Shown piece by piece: positions 7,919 through 15,823 of a stretch of 64,000 nucleotides of DNA. The notes under the pieces are model-generated. The model worked only from the letters and a program-made list of their open reading frames with translations, searched no databases and was not told where the DNA came from. Source of the DNA: JAGPUQ01 sp947084925 (GTDB lineage Bacteria; Pseudomonadota; Gammaproteobacteria; Pseudomonadales; Porticoccaceae); assembly GCA_947084925.1 (NCBI GenBank), contig CAMTUJ010000014.1, positions 6,106 to 70,105 of the forward strand. The letters run 5' to 3'. The position numbers and the translations under genes were made by a program. The first letter of the stretch is position 1. Each line of letters starts with the position of its first letter.

Positions 7919-9714
7919 GCGATATGAGGATCGATGCGTACCGGAGGCTCGTCGACAACGCCCCGTTCGGGGTGCTGTTCTTCGTCCATGGGGTGTGCAT
8001 CGAAGCCAATCCGGCGGCCCGCGCGCTGCTTGGCTGCGAGCAGTGGCGGCTGGAGGGGACGGCCCTCGACATCTGCGAGCCCGCGGAACCCGTCGTGCTG
8101 GCGGCGTTCAAGGAGCGGATCGTCACCGCCATGGCCGACGGGGTGGACAGTATTCCCTGGATACTGCGCGCCGGGGGCGAGGTGCAGTATTTGCGGATCG
8201 ATCTGGGTGCGCCTCCACCGGATCGCGTTCAGGAGCTGGTGGTGACACTGTCTGCCCAGACTCCGATCCAGATCGAGGCTCCCGTCAGCGCGAGGCCCTT
8301 GTGCGCGAGGGATGGCGTGTCGGTATTGGCTCGGCAGTTGCCCTCGCGCGAGGGCGTGCTGCGCAAGCTCGGTGGCACCGACTTGTCGCGCGGTGCGGCC
8401 TATCGCGACGGGCTGACGCGCCTGCCGACCCGGCTTGCGATGGTCGAGCATCTGCGGGCGCTGCGGTCCGAGCGACCTGCGACGGGTTGTGCCGCCCTGA
8501 TGCTGATCGATCTGGACCATTTCAAGGACATCAACGATTCCTGGGGCCACGATGTGGGTGACCAGGTTCTGGTCAAGGTCGCGCGCGTGCTTGCACCGTT
8601 CGCGGAATCGTCGACGACCGCGCCCGGCGCGTTTCTGGCGCGCCAGGCCGGCGACGAGTTTGTCCTGTTTGTTCCCAATATTGCCGAAAGCGTTACCGAG
8701 GCCGCCGGCCGCGCCCGGTTGCTGGCCGACGCCGTGCGGGAGCGGGTGTCGATGCCGAATTTTCATGAAGGCAATGAATTCGTCCTTACCGCGAGTATCG
8801 GTATTTCACTGATCACCGACGCGACGCTGGATCCCGAGCGGGCGCTGCAATACGCCGACACCGCCATGTACGAAGCCAAGCGCAAGGGGCGCAACAGCTG
8901 CGCATTCTTCGATCGTGGTATCGCCGCCAAGGCGCTGCGCCAGGTGTCGCTCAACACCCGCTTGCGCAAGGCGGTGGATAACCAGGAATTTGCCCTCTTC
9001 GTGCAGCCGCTGGTGGATGTCAACGACGGCCGCCTGGTCGGTGGCGAAGTGCTGTTGCGCTGGGTGAACAGCGACCGGGTCACCAGCATGCCCGCCGAAT
9101 TCATCCCGCTGCTGGAAGCCTCGGGGCTGATCGTCGATGTCGGGCACTGGGTGATTCGCACCGCCTGCGAAAGCCTGCGCGGATTCATCGAGGCGGGCAT
9201 CTGGCGTGAAGACATGCATCTCGGCATCAACATCAGCCGGCGCCAGTTTCGGGATCCCCGCCTGGTCGAGGTTATCCAGCACAGCCTGCGCTGTTACGAC
9301 ATCGATCCCGCCCTGATCAACTTCGAGATTACCGAAACCCTGGCGATGGAGGATGTGGAAGGCGCCATCGCCAAGATGATGGCGATCAAATCCCTCGGTG
9401 CGCACTTTGCCGTGGACGATTTCGGCGTCGGTTATTCGTCCATGATTGCCCTGCGTCGTCTGCCCTTCGACTGGCTGAAGATTGACCGTGAGTTCGTCCG
9501 CAACCTGCACCGCGATCCCGACGCGCGCGGCATCGTCGAGGCGATGCTGGGCGTATCGCGGCAGTACGGGCTCAAGGTCATTGCCGAGGGCGTCGAAGAT
9601 TCCGCGGTGCTCGATCTGCTGCGGCAGATAGGTTGCGACTCCTACCAGGGCGCGCTCTACAGCATGCCGGTGCCCGTGAACCGGTTTCGGCGGCTGTTGG
9701 GCGAAGCCGCCTGA
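7915..9714 (+). CDS. PAS-GGDEF-EAL protein, cyclic-di-GMP turnover
   Basis: An N-terminal PAS-like sensor (about 1-125) precedes a GGDEF domain whose signature reads RQAGDEF, with AGDEF replacing GGDEF, a variant seen in active cyclases. The EAL domain begins at GEVLLRW (EVL instead of EAL) and keeps the catalytic glutamate block FEITETLAME, the aspartates of VDDFGVGYSS, the lysine of LKID and AEGVED, so phosphodiesterase activity is likely. No RxxD product-inhibition site is visible at the usual place before AGDEF. No transmembrane segment is seen, so it is probably cytosolic. GTG 7915 is chosen because it overlaps the stop of the preceding short frame; ATG 7924 is the alternative. Confidence 0.9.
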   Translation: MSDMRIDAYRRLVDNAPFGVLFFVHGVCIEANPAARALLGCEQWRLEGTALDICEPAEPVVLAAFKERIVTAMADGVDSIPWILRAGGEVQYLRIDLGAPPPDRVQELVVTLSAQTPIQIEAPVSARPLCARDGVSVLARQLPSREGVLRKLGGTDLSRGAAYRDGLTRLPTRLAMVEHLRALRSERPATGCAALMLIDLDHFKDINDSWGHDVGDQVLVKVARVLAPFAESSTTAPGAFLARQAGDEFVLFVPNIAESVTEAAGRARLLADAVRERVSMPNFHEGNEFVLTASIGISLITDATLDPERALQYADTAMYEAKRKGRNSCAFFDRGIAAKALRQVSLNTRLRKAVDNQEFALFVQPLVDVNDGRLVGGEVLLRWVNSDRVTSMPAEFIPLLEASGLIVDVGHWVIRTACESLRGFIEAGIWREDMHLGINISRRQFRDPRLVEVIQHSLRCYDIDPALINFEITETLAMEDVEGAIAKMMAIKSLGAHFAVDDFGVGYSSMIALRRLPFDWLKIDREFVRNLHRDPDARGIVEAMLGVSRQYGLKVIAEGVEDSAVLDLLRQIGCDSYQGALYSMPVPVNRFRRLLGEAA

Positions 9715-9818
9715 ACGGGTAATTCCTTGTGCCGGCCGGCAGGGGGAGAGTAAAATTCCGGCCCCTTCCCCCGGGGCGGCGCCCTTGGCGCGATCCCGAG
9801 CAACTGGAGTCCATGTCA

Positions 9819-10244
9819 ATGCCGATCGAGCGCACCCTTTCCATCATCAAGCCCGATGCCGTAGCCAAAAATGTGATCGGTGAGATCGTGGGGCGTTTCG
9901 AGCGTGCCGGGCTGCGCGTGGTTGCCGCCAGGATGCTGCGTCTGTCAACGGAGCAGGCCGAAGGGTTTTATGCGGAACACCGCGAGCGGCCCTTTTTCGG
10001 CGACCTGGTGGCTTTCATGACTTCCGGTCCGGTAGTGGTACAGGTACTCGAAGGGCACGACGCCATTGCGCGGAACCGCGAGCTCATGGGCGCCACCAAT
10101 CCGCGCGAGGCGGCCGCAGGCACCATTCGCGCCGATTTCGCCGAATCCATCGATGCCAACGCCGTGCACGGTTCGGACTCGCCGGCGTCGGCCCAGCGCG
10201 AAATCGCGTATTTTTTCACCGGTGGGGAGATCTGCGCGCGCTGA
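9819..10244 (+). CDS. ndk: Nucleoside diphosphate kinase
   Basis: Ndk transfers the gamma phosphate from ATP to nucleoside diphosphates through a phosphohistidine. The 141-residue protein begins MPIERTLSIIKPDAVAKN and contains the active-site NAVHGSDS. Two in-frame ATGs occur (9813 and 9819); the second is better spaced from the GGAG at 9806-9809 and gives the usual N-terminus. It precedes rlmN by 25 bases, as in many gammaproteobacteria, and probably starts the transcript that continues through pilW and rodZ. Confidence 0.96.
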   Translation: MPIERTLSIIKPDAVAKNVIGEIVGRFERAGLRVVAARMLRLSTEQAEGFYAEHRERPFFGDLVAFMTSGPVVVQVLEGHDAIARNRELMGATNPREAAAGTIRADFAESIDANAVHGSDSPASAQREIAYFFTGGEICAR

Positions 10245-10269
10245 GCGCGGAGTGACTCCGGGAGGCGGA

Positions 10270-11397
10270 GTGAGTCGGACCAATTTGCTCGGATTGACCG
10301 CCAGTGCGCTGGGGGACTTTTTCGAAGCGATCGGCGAACGCCGCTTTCGCAGCCTCCAGGTCCTGAAATGGATCCACCAGCGCGGCGCGACGGAATTCGC
10401 CGTGATGACGGATCTCGCGCGGCCGCTGCGGGAAAAGCTCGCCCGGATCGCCGAAGTGCGCCCCCCCGAGGTCGTGCGGCAGGAGGATGCCGCGGACGGC
10501 ACCTGCAAATGGCTGGTGCGCACCGATGGCGGCGATTGCATCGAAACCGTCTACATCCCCGAGCGCGGTCGCGGCACCCTCTGCATCTCGTCCCAGATCG
10601 GCTGCGCGCTGGATTGCAGCTTCTGCGCCACCGGCAAGCAGGGCTTCAACCGCGACCTTACCGCCGCCGAAATCATCGGCCAGTTGTGGATCGCCAACCA
10701 GGCATTCGGCAACTTTGCCGGGCAGTCCGAACGCCGCGTCACCAACACCGTGATGATGGGCATGGGCGAACCGCTGCTCAATTTCGACAACGTGGTGGCG
10801 GCCATGAACCTCATGATGGACGACAACGCCTATGGACTGTCCAAGCGCCGCGTCACCCTGAGCACCGCCGGCGTAGTGCCGATGCTGGACCGGCTGGGCG
10901 ATGTCACCGACGTCTCCCTGGCGATCTCCCTGCATGCGCCCAACGACGCCCTGCGCAACGAGCTGGTGCCGATCAATCGCAAATACCCCATTGCCAGCCT
11001 GCTCGAGTCCGCGCGGGGTTATCTGCGCAAGTTGCCGGACACCCGGCGCCGCATCACCGTGGAGTACACCCTGATGGATGGCGTCAACGACAGCGTCGAG
11101 CTGGCGCGCGAGCTGGGTGACCTGCTGCGGGATACACCCTGCAAGATCAATCTGATTCCCTTCAACCCGTTTCCCGGCACCCGGTACCGGCGTGTCACGC
11201 CCGCTGCCGTTGCCCGGTTTCAGGAAATCCTTGCCGCCCAGGGTTACACTGTGACGGTGCGGGCCACGCGCGGCGACGATATCGCCGCCGCCTGTGGACA
11301 GTTGGCCGGTGACGTCAATGATCGAACCCGACGCAGCGAACGTTACCGCCAGCGGGACATGGGAGACGAACAGATCGTGAGGATCGTCGGTGGGTAA
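10270..11397 (+). CDS. rlmN: RlmN, dual-specificity 23S rRNA/tRNA adenine-C2 methyltransferase
   Basis: RlmN is a radical-SAM enzyme that methylates A2503 of 23S rRNA and A37 of some tRNAs. The Cx3Cx2C cluster motif is in GCALDCSFCATGKQGFNRDL, followed by MMGMGEPLLNFDNV. The C-terminal ATRGDDIAAACGQL supplies the second catalytic cysteine. The GTG start at 10270 follows a strong GGGAGG ribosome-binding site and gives 375 residues, in the normal range. The end overlaps the pilW start by 8 bases. Confidence 0.96.
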   Translation: MSRTNLLGLTASALGDFFEAIGERRFRSLQVLKWIHQRGATEFAVMTDLARPLREKLARIAEVRPPEVVRQEDAADGTCKWLVRTDGGDCIETVYIPERGRGTLCISSQIGCALDCSFCATGKQGFNRDLTAAEIIGQLWIANQAFGNFAGQSERRVTNTVMMGMGEPLLNFDNVVAAMNLMMDDNAYGLSKRRVTLSTAGVVPMLDRLGDVTDVSLAISLHAPNDALRNELVPINRKYPIASLLESARGYLRKLPDTRRRITVEYTLMDGVNDSVELARELGDLLRDTPCKINLIPFNPFPGTRYRRVTPAAVARFQEILAAQGYTVTVRATRGDDIAAACGQLAGDVNDRTRRSERYRQRDMGDEQIVRIVGG

Positions 11398-12208
11398 GCC
11401 TTGGCGCTGTGGTATTGCCGCGGTGATTGCCGGCGCGCTGCTGGCGGTCGGGTGTACCACCACGACCACGACGAGCAGCGAGACCCTGACCGCCTCTTCC
11501 GGGGAGAAAACCGGCGCTGAGAAGCGTCAGGACGCGCTCAACAGTTACATTGAGCTGGGTCTGGGCTACATCGGCGAGAACAACCGTGACCAGGCGCGCC
11601 TCAATCTGTTGCGCGCGCTCGAAATCGACAGCCGCTCGCCGGCCGCCAACAATGGCATGGCCCTGCTCTACCAACTCGAACGCGACAGCGCGCGCGCGGA
11701 GGAATATTTCAAGAAAGCCCTCGCCTACGATCGCGACTTTACCCAGGCGCGCAACAACTACGCAGTCTTTCTCGTTACCCAGAATCGGGTAGAGGAAGCC
11801 TACGAGCAGTTCAATCTGGCGTCCCGCGATGTGAATTATCAGCTCCGGCCCCAGGTATTCCTGAGTCTGGGGGCGGTGGCTGCAAATCTCGGCAAGACCG
11901 GTGAAGCCAAGGACGCCTGGGAGCGCGCCATGGCGTTGGATAGGGGGCTGCCCGGACCCTATCTGGAGCTGGCCAGCCTGTATTTCGACCAGGGAGACTT
12001 TCCCGAGGCGAAACGGTTTCTTGATCGTCATACGCAATTGATCCAGCCTTCCGCCCGCAGTCTGTGGCTGGCGGTGCGGCTGGAAGATGCTTTTGGCAAC
12101 GCCGACGGCGTCGCCAGCAAGGGGATGGCGTTGCGCAAACTGTTCCCTTATTCCCGCGAAGCCGTGGACTACCAAAAATGGATCAAGGACCGTGGCCAAC
12201 CCCAGTGA
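11390..12208 (+). CDS. pilW: PilW/PilF, type IV pilus biogenesis and stability TPR lipoprotein
   Basis: The protein has a lipoprotein signal peptide ending in the lipobox AVGC at about residue 22, a threonine-rich linker, and then about six TPR units (for example LNLLRALEIDSRSPAANNGMA, then NNYAVFLVTQN). PilW is the outer-membrane pilotin needed for PilQ secretin assembly. The GTG at 11390 overlaps rlmN. Its place between rlmN and rodZ is the standard gammaproteobacterial order. Other pilus genes are outside the window. Confidence 0.92.
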   Translation: MGKPWRCGIAAVIAGALLAVGCTTTTTTSSETLTASSGEKTGAEKRQDALNSYIELGLGYIGENNRDQARLNLLRALEIDSRSPAANNGMALLYQLERDSARAEEYFKKALAYDRDFTQARNNYAVFLVTQNRVEEAYEQFNLASRDVNYQLRPQVFLSLGAVAANLGKTGEAKDAWERAMALDRGLPGPYLELASLYFDQGDFPEAKRFLDRHTQLIQPSARSLWLAVRLEDAFGNADGVASKGMALRKLFPYSREAVDYQKWIKDRGQPQ

Positions 12209-12587
12209 TGCCGATGTCGCAGTGTCCCTGCCCGGGTTCCGGTTGCGCATGGCGCGTACCGAGCGCGGCATGACGCTGGAGCAGATCGCTGCCGGAAGCT
12301 GTATCTCCTTGCGAACGCTCGCGGCGCTCGAAGCCGACGATTATGCGAAGCTCCCGGAAGCGGTTTACGTGCGCGGCTATGTGCGCCGCTATGCCGCGTT
12401 GCTGGGCATTGCGGCACAGCCGCTGGTCGACGATCTGGATGTCCGGTACGGTGCGCACCGCAGCGAAAGCGATGGTGCGGTTCGTCACCAACGCCAGGCC
12501 CGCGGGCTGCGGCGCGCCTGGCTACTGGCTGGCGGAGCGGTCGTGGTGCTGATCCTGGGTGCGCTGCTGCGGGTGATTTTTCAGTGA
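12192..12587 (+). CDS. rodZ: RodZ-like protein, helix-turn-helix plus membrane anchor only (short form)
   Basis: The cytoplasmic part has a RodZ/HTH_25 domain (LRMARTERGMTLEQIA, then SLRTLAALEADDYAKLPE and YVRGYVRRYA), and the last 25 residues form a transmembrane helix (AWLLAGGAVVVLILGALL). The protein stops five residues after that helix at 131 residues, whereas typical RodZ is about 300 or more with a periplasmic DUF4115 domain. Either this is a natural short form or the C-terminal part has been lost. RodZ links MreB to the membrane in rod-shape control. GTG 12192 overlaps pilW by 17 bases; the context pilW-rodZ-ispG supports the identity. Confidence 0.85.
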   Translation: MANPSDADVAVSLPGFRLRMARTERGMTLEQIAAGSCISLRTLAALEADDYAKLPEAVYVRGYVRRYAALLGIAAQPLVDDLDVRYGAHRSESDGAVRHQRQARGLRRAWLLAGGAVVVLILGALLRVIFQ

Positions 12588-12591
12588 CATC

Positions 12592-12656
12592 AATGTCCGA
12601 ACGGAATGTCCGAACGGAATGTCTGACCTCAATGTCTGACCTCAACGGTTGACCGC
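12592..12656 (+). repeat. Five tandem 13-bp units between rodZ and ispG
   Basis: The units are AATGTCCGAACGG twice (12592-12617), AATGTCTGACCTC twice (12618-12643) and a degenerate AACGGTTGACCGC (12644-12656). They fill almost all of the 83-base gap and end 14 bases before the ispG start codon, so they form its upstream leader. Confidence 0.85.
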
Positions 12657-12670
12657 AGTGGGTAACTATC

Positions 12671-13783
12671 GTGGAGCGTGACAGTCCCATAGTGCGGCGA
12701 CGCACGCGGCAGATTCTGGTGGGAAAAGTCCCGGTCGGGGGCGATGCGCCAATTTCGGTGCAGAGCATGACCAACACCGAAACCACGGATGTGTTCGCCA
12801 CGGTGGCGCAAATCAACGCCATTGCGCGTGCCGGCGCCGATATCGTGCGGGTGTCGGTGCCGTCGCTGGAGGCGGCCGAGGCCTTTGGCGCCATTCGCCG
12901 CCAGGTCGATGTACCGCTGGTGGCGGATATCCACTTCGATTACCGGATTGCCCTGCGCGTACTGGATCTCGGTGTCGACTGCCTGCGCATCAACCCGGGC
13001 AACATCGGCCGCGAAGAGCGGGTGCGGGAACTGGTGAGCAAGGCACGCGATCTCGGCATTCCCATCCGCATCGGCGTCAATGCGGGATCGCTCGAAAAGG
13101 ATCTGCAAGTCAAATACGGCGAGCCGACGCCGGCGGCGTTGGTGGAGTCCGCGCTGCGCCATATCGACATTCTGGATCGGCTCGATTTTCACAACTTCAA
13201 GGTGAGTCTCAAGGCTTCGGATGTGTTCATGGCGGTGGCCGCCTACCGCGAGATCTCCCGTCAAATCGACAACCCACTCCACTTGGGTATCACCGAAGCC
13301 GGCGGCCTGCGCGCGGGGACCGTGAAGTCCGCGGTCGGGCTCGGCGCGCTGTTGCTCGACGGCATCGGCGACACCTTGCGTATTTCGCTCGCCGCCGATC
13401 CGGTGGAAGAGGTGAAAGTGGGCTGGGATCTGCTGAAAAGTCTGCGCCTGCGCACCAAGGGCATCAACCTGATCGCCTGTCCGAGCTGCTCGCGGCAGAA
13501 TTTCGATGTCATCAGCACCGTGAATGCGCTGGAGCAGCGTCTGGAAGACATCACCGAACCTCTGGATGTCGCCGTCATCGGCTGCATCGTCAATGGTCCC
13601 GGGGAGGCGCGGGTGGCCGATATCGGCCTGACCGGCGGCACACCCCGGCATCTGCTGTACGCGCACGGCAAAGTCCTGCAAAAACTCGACAAGACCGATC
13701 TCGTCGATCAGCTCGAACAGCACATTCGCGCTACAATCCGCGCGCGCGCCGAGCGGGACGCCTCCATCATCGCCCGCGGCTGA
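12671..13783 (+). CDS. ispG: IspG (GcpE), 4-hydroxy-3-methylbut-2-enyl-diphosphate synthase
   Basis: IspG performs the seventh step of the MEP isoprenoid pathway and carries a 4Fe-4S cluster. The cluster cysteines are in IACPSCSRQNFD and GCIVNGPGEA. The N-terminal TIM-barrel blocks are complete (VQSMTNTETTD, ADIHFDYRIAL, RINPGNIG). At 370 residues it matches the family length. The start is a GTG at 12671 without an obvious ribosome-binding site; the preceding repeats occupy that position. hisS follows after 14 bases. Confidence 0.96.
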   Translation: MERDSPIVRRRTRQILVGKVPVGGDAPISVQSMTNTETTDVFATVAQINAIARAGADIVRVSVPSLEAAEAFGAIRRQVDVPLVADIHFDYRIALRVLDLGVDCLRINPGNIGREERVRELVSKARDLGIPIRIGVNAGSLEKDLQVKYGEPTPAALVESALRHIDILDRLDFHNFKVSLKASDVFMAVAAYREISRQIDNPLHLGITEAGGLRAGTVKSAVGLGALLLDGIGDTLRISLAADPVEEVKVGWDLLKSLRLRTKGINLIACPSCSRQNFDVISTVNALEQRLEDITEPLDVAVIGCIVNGPGEARVADIGLTGGTPRHLLYAHGKVLQKLDKTDLVDQLEQHIRATIRARAERDASIIARG

Positions 13784-13797
13784 ACCCAGGTACTCTT

Positions 13798-15084
13798 TTG
13801 AACGCGATGCAGTCCCTGCGCGGGATGACCGATATTTTGCCCGGCGAGACGCCTGTCTGGCAGCATCTCGAAGCGACCCTGGCGGCGCTTCTGACCGGTT
13901 ATGGCTATCAGGAAATCCGCTTTCCGCTGCTCGAGAATACCGAGCTGTTCCGGCGCTCCATGGGCGAAGTCACGGACATCGTCGAGAAAGAGATGTACAG
14001 CTTCATCGACCGCAACGGCGAGAGCGTGACGCTGCGGCCGGAAGGCACGGCCGGCTGCGTGCGCGCCGGTTCCCAGCACGGGTTGCTGCGCAACCAGGTG
14101 CAGCGACTCTGGTACCGCGGCCCCATGTTCCGCCACGAACGACCCCAGAAAGGCCGCTTGCGCCAGTTTCACCAGGTCGGTGCCGAAGTGTTCGGACTGC
14201 CGGGCCCCGATATCGACGCGGAAATGCTGGCGATGACCGAGCGTCTGTGGCGGCGCCTGGGTATTCGCGAGTACCTGGAATTGCAGCTCAATTCACTGGG
14301 CAACGGCGCTTCCCGCGCGGCCTATCGCGCGGCGCTGGTGGCCTATCTGGAGCGCTATCGGAGCGAACTCGACGCCGACAGTCAGCGTCGGCTGGACACC
14401 AATCCGCTGCGCATTCTCGACAGCAAGGTGGAGCGCACCCGGGAAATCCTGGGCGCCGCTCCCGTGCTGGCGGATTATCTCGATGCCGAGTCCCGCGACC
14501 ATTTCGCCGGCTTGTGCGCACTGCTGGAGGCAGCGGGCATCCGCTACAGCGTCAACAACCGCCTGGTGCGGGGCCTCGATTACTACGGCAAGACGGTGTT
14601 CGAGTGGGTCAGCGACCGGCTCGGCGCTCAGGCCACGGCCTGTGCCGGCGGCCGCTACGACGGCCTGGTCGAGCAGCTCGGCGGTGACGCCACGCCCGCC
14701 ATCGGCTTCGGCATCGGCCTTGAGCGTCTGGTGCTGCTGCTGGAGGCCGCCGGCGTCGCGCAGGGTGCCGGTGAGCAGCCGCTGGATGCGTATTTCGTGG
14801 TCGCGGGCGCCGTGGGTGTTGCGGCGCTCCAGATCGCCGAGCGGTTGCGCGATGCCGTGCCGCACCTGCGCCTCCAGAGCCATTGCGGCGGGGGCAGCCT
14901 GAAAAGCCAGATGAAACGGGCCGATCGCAGTGGCGCGGCGTTTGCGTTGATCCTGGGCGAAGATGAAGTCGCGAGCGGGCGCGTCACGCTCAAGTACCTG
15001 CGTCGGGACCTGCCCCAGGAATCGCTCGCCCTGGATGCGTTGATCGCGCTGTTGCGGCGGGAATGCCCGCGCGCAGCGGTCTGA
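13798..15084 (+). CDS. hisS: Histidyl-tRNA synthetase
   Basis: This class II synthetase charges tRNA-His. The N-terminal RGMTDILPGE, the class II motif 2 arginine in WYRGPMFRHERPQKGR and the histidine-specific LVRGLDYYGKTVFEW are intact, and the C-terminal anticodon-binding domain starts near residue 330. TTG 13798 is preferred because it sits 7 bases after a CCAGG and gives the usual spacing to RGM; ATG 13807 would leave an unusually short N-terminus. The length of 428 is typical. Confidence 0.96.
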   Translation: MNAMQSLRGMTDILPGETPVWQHLEATLAALLTGYGYQEIRFPLLENTELFRRSMGEVTDIVEKEMYSFIDRNGESVTLRPEGTAGCVRAGSQHGLLRNQVQRLWYRGPMFRHERPQKGRLRQFHQVGAEVFGLPGPDIDAEMLAMTERLWRRLGIREYLELQLNSLGNGASRAAYRAALVAYLERYRSELDADSQRRLDTNPLRILDSKVERTREILGAAPVLADYLDAESRDHFAGLCALLEAAGIRYSVNNRLVRGLDYYGKTVFEWVSDRLGAQATACAGGRYDGLVEQLGGDATPAIGFGIGLERLVLLLEAAGVAQGAGEQPLDAYFVVAGAVGVAALQIAERLRDAVPHLRLQSHCGGGSLKSQMKRADRSGAAFALILGEDEVASGRVTLKYLRRDLPQESLALDALIALLRRECPRAAV

Positions 15085-15121
15085 CTTTCCACCTGAACAT
15101 CAACTGAACCAAGAGCAAACC

Positions 15122-15823
15122 ATGGCCGATTATCACGCCGATCAGGAACAACTGGATGCGCTGCGGCGCTGGTGGAAACAGTACGGAGCACCGGTGGCGC
15201 TCGCGCTGACGCTGGTGGTCGGGGGCTGGTTCGGCTGGCAACAGTGGCAGGGAGCGCGCGCGCGCACGGCCGAAGCCGCGTCCGTGATTTATGAGGAAAT
15301 GATGGCGGGAGTCACCAGCGCCGCGCTCCAGGATATGGAGCCGAAGCGTCTCGATGCCATGGCCGCGGCGGCACAGAAGCTCAAGACCGATTACGGCCGC
15401 ACTCAGTACGCCGCGCTCGCGGGGTTGCTGCTCGCGCGGCTGGCGGTCGCCCGGGACGATCTGGATGCCGCCGCCACGGAGCTGCGGGCGGTCATGCAGG
15501 ACAGTCATGACAAAGAGCTTGCCCAGATTGCCCGGCTGCGCCTGGCAAGGGTGCTGACCGCCCAGGAAAAATACGACGAAGCCCTGTCCATGGCGGATGC
15601 CAATCCGCCCGACAACAAGGTGCCCGACGCCATGGTTGGGCTATTTGCGGAAGCACGGGGCGATATCCGGTTCCTGCGCGGTGAAACCGATGCCGCGCGC
15701 GCTGATTATCAGACCGCGCTGGAGCATCTCGATGCCCGCGACGGGGTGTTGAAATCCCTGCTCGAAATCAAACTCAATCAGGTGCAACCCGCGCAGGTTG
15801 CCGCCCAGGAGGCGACGCCGTGA
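15122..15823 (+). CDS. yfgM: YfgM, TPR-containing ancillary SecYEG translocon subunit
   Basis: This 233-residue protein has one N-terminal transmembrane helix (about residues 24-43, VALALTLVVGGWFGWQQW) preceded by a charged cytoplasmic stretch, then a periplasmic helical TPR region. YfgM binds SecYEG and PpiD and assists periplasmic chaperone networks. It sits between hisS and bamB as in E. coli, and its stop overlaps the bamB start (GTGA), implying coupled translation. Confidence 0.93.
   Translation: MADYHADQEQLDALRRWWKQYGAPVALALTLVVGGWFGWQQWQGARARTAEAASVIYEEMMAGVTSAALQDMEPKRLDAMAAAAQKLKTDYGRTQYAALAGLLLARLAVARDDLDAAATELRAVMQDSHDKELAQIARLRLARVLTAQEKYDEALSMADANPPDNKVPDAMVGLFAEARGDIRFLRGETDAARADYQTALEHLDARDGVLKSLLEIKLNQVQPAQVAAQEATP

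Noticed and set aside
12592..12656. The short repeats were considered as a CRISPR array.
   Set aside because: Units are 13 bp without spacers and there are no cas genes.
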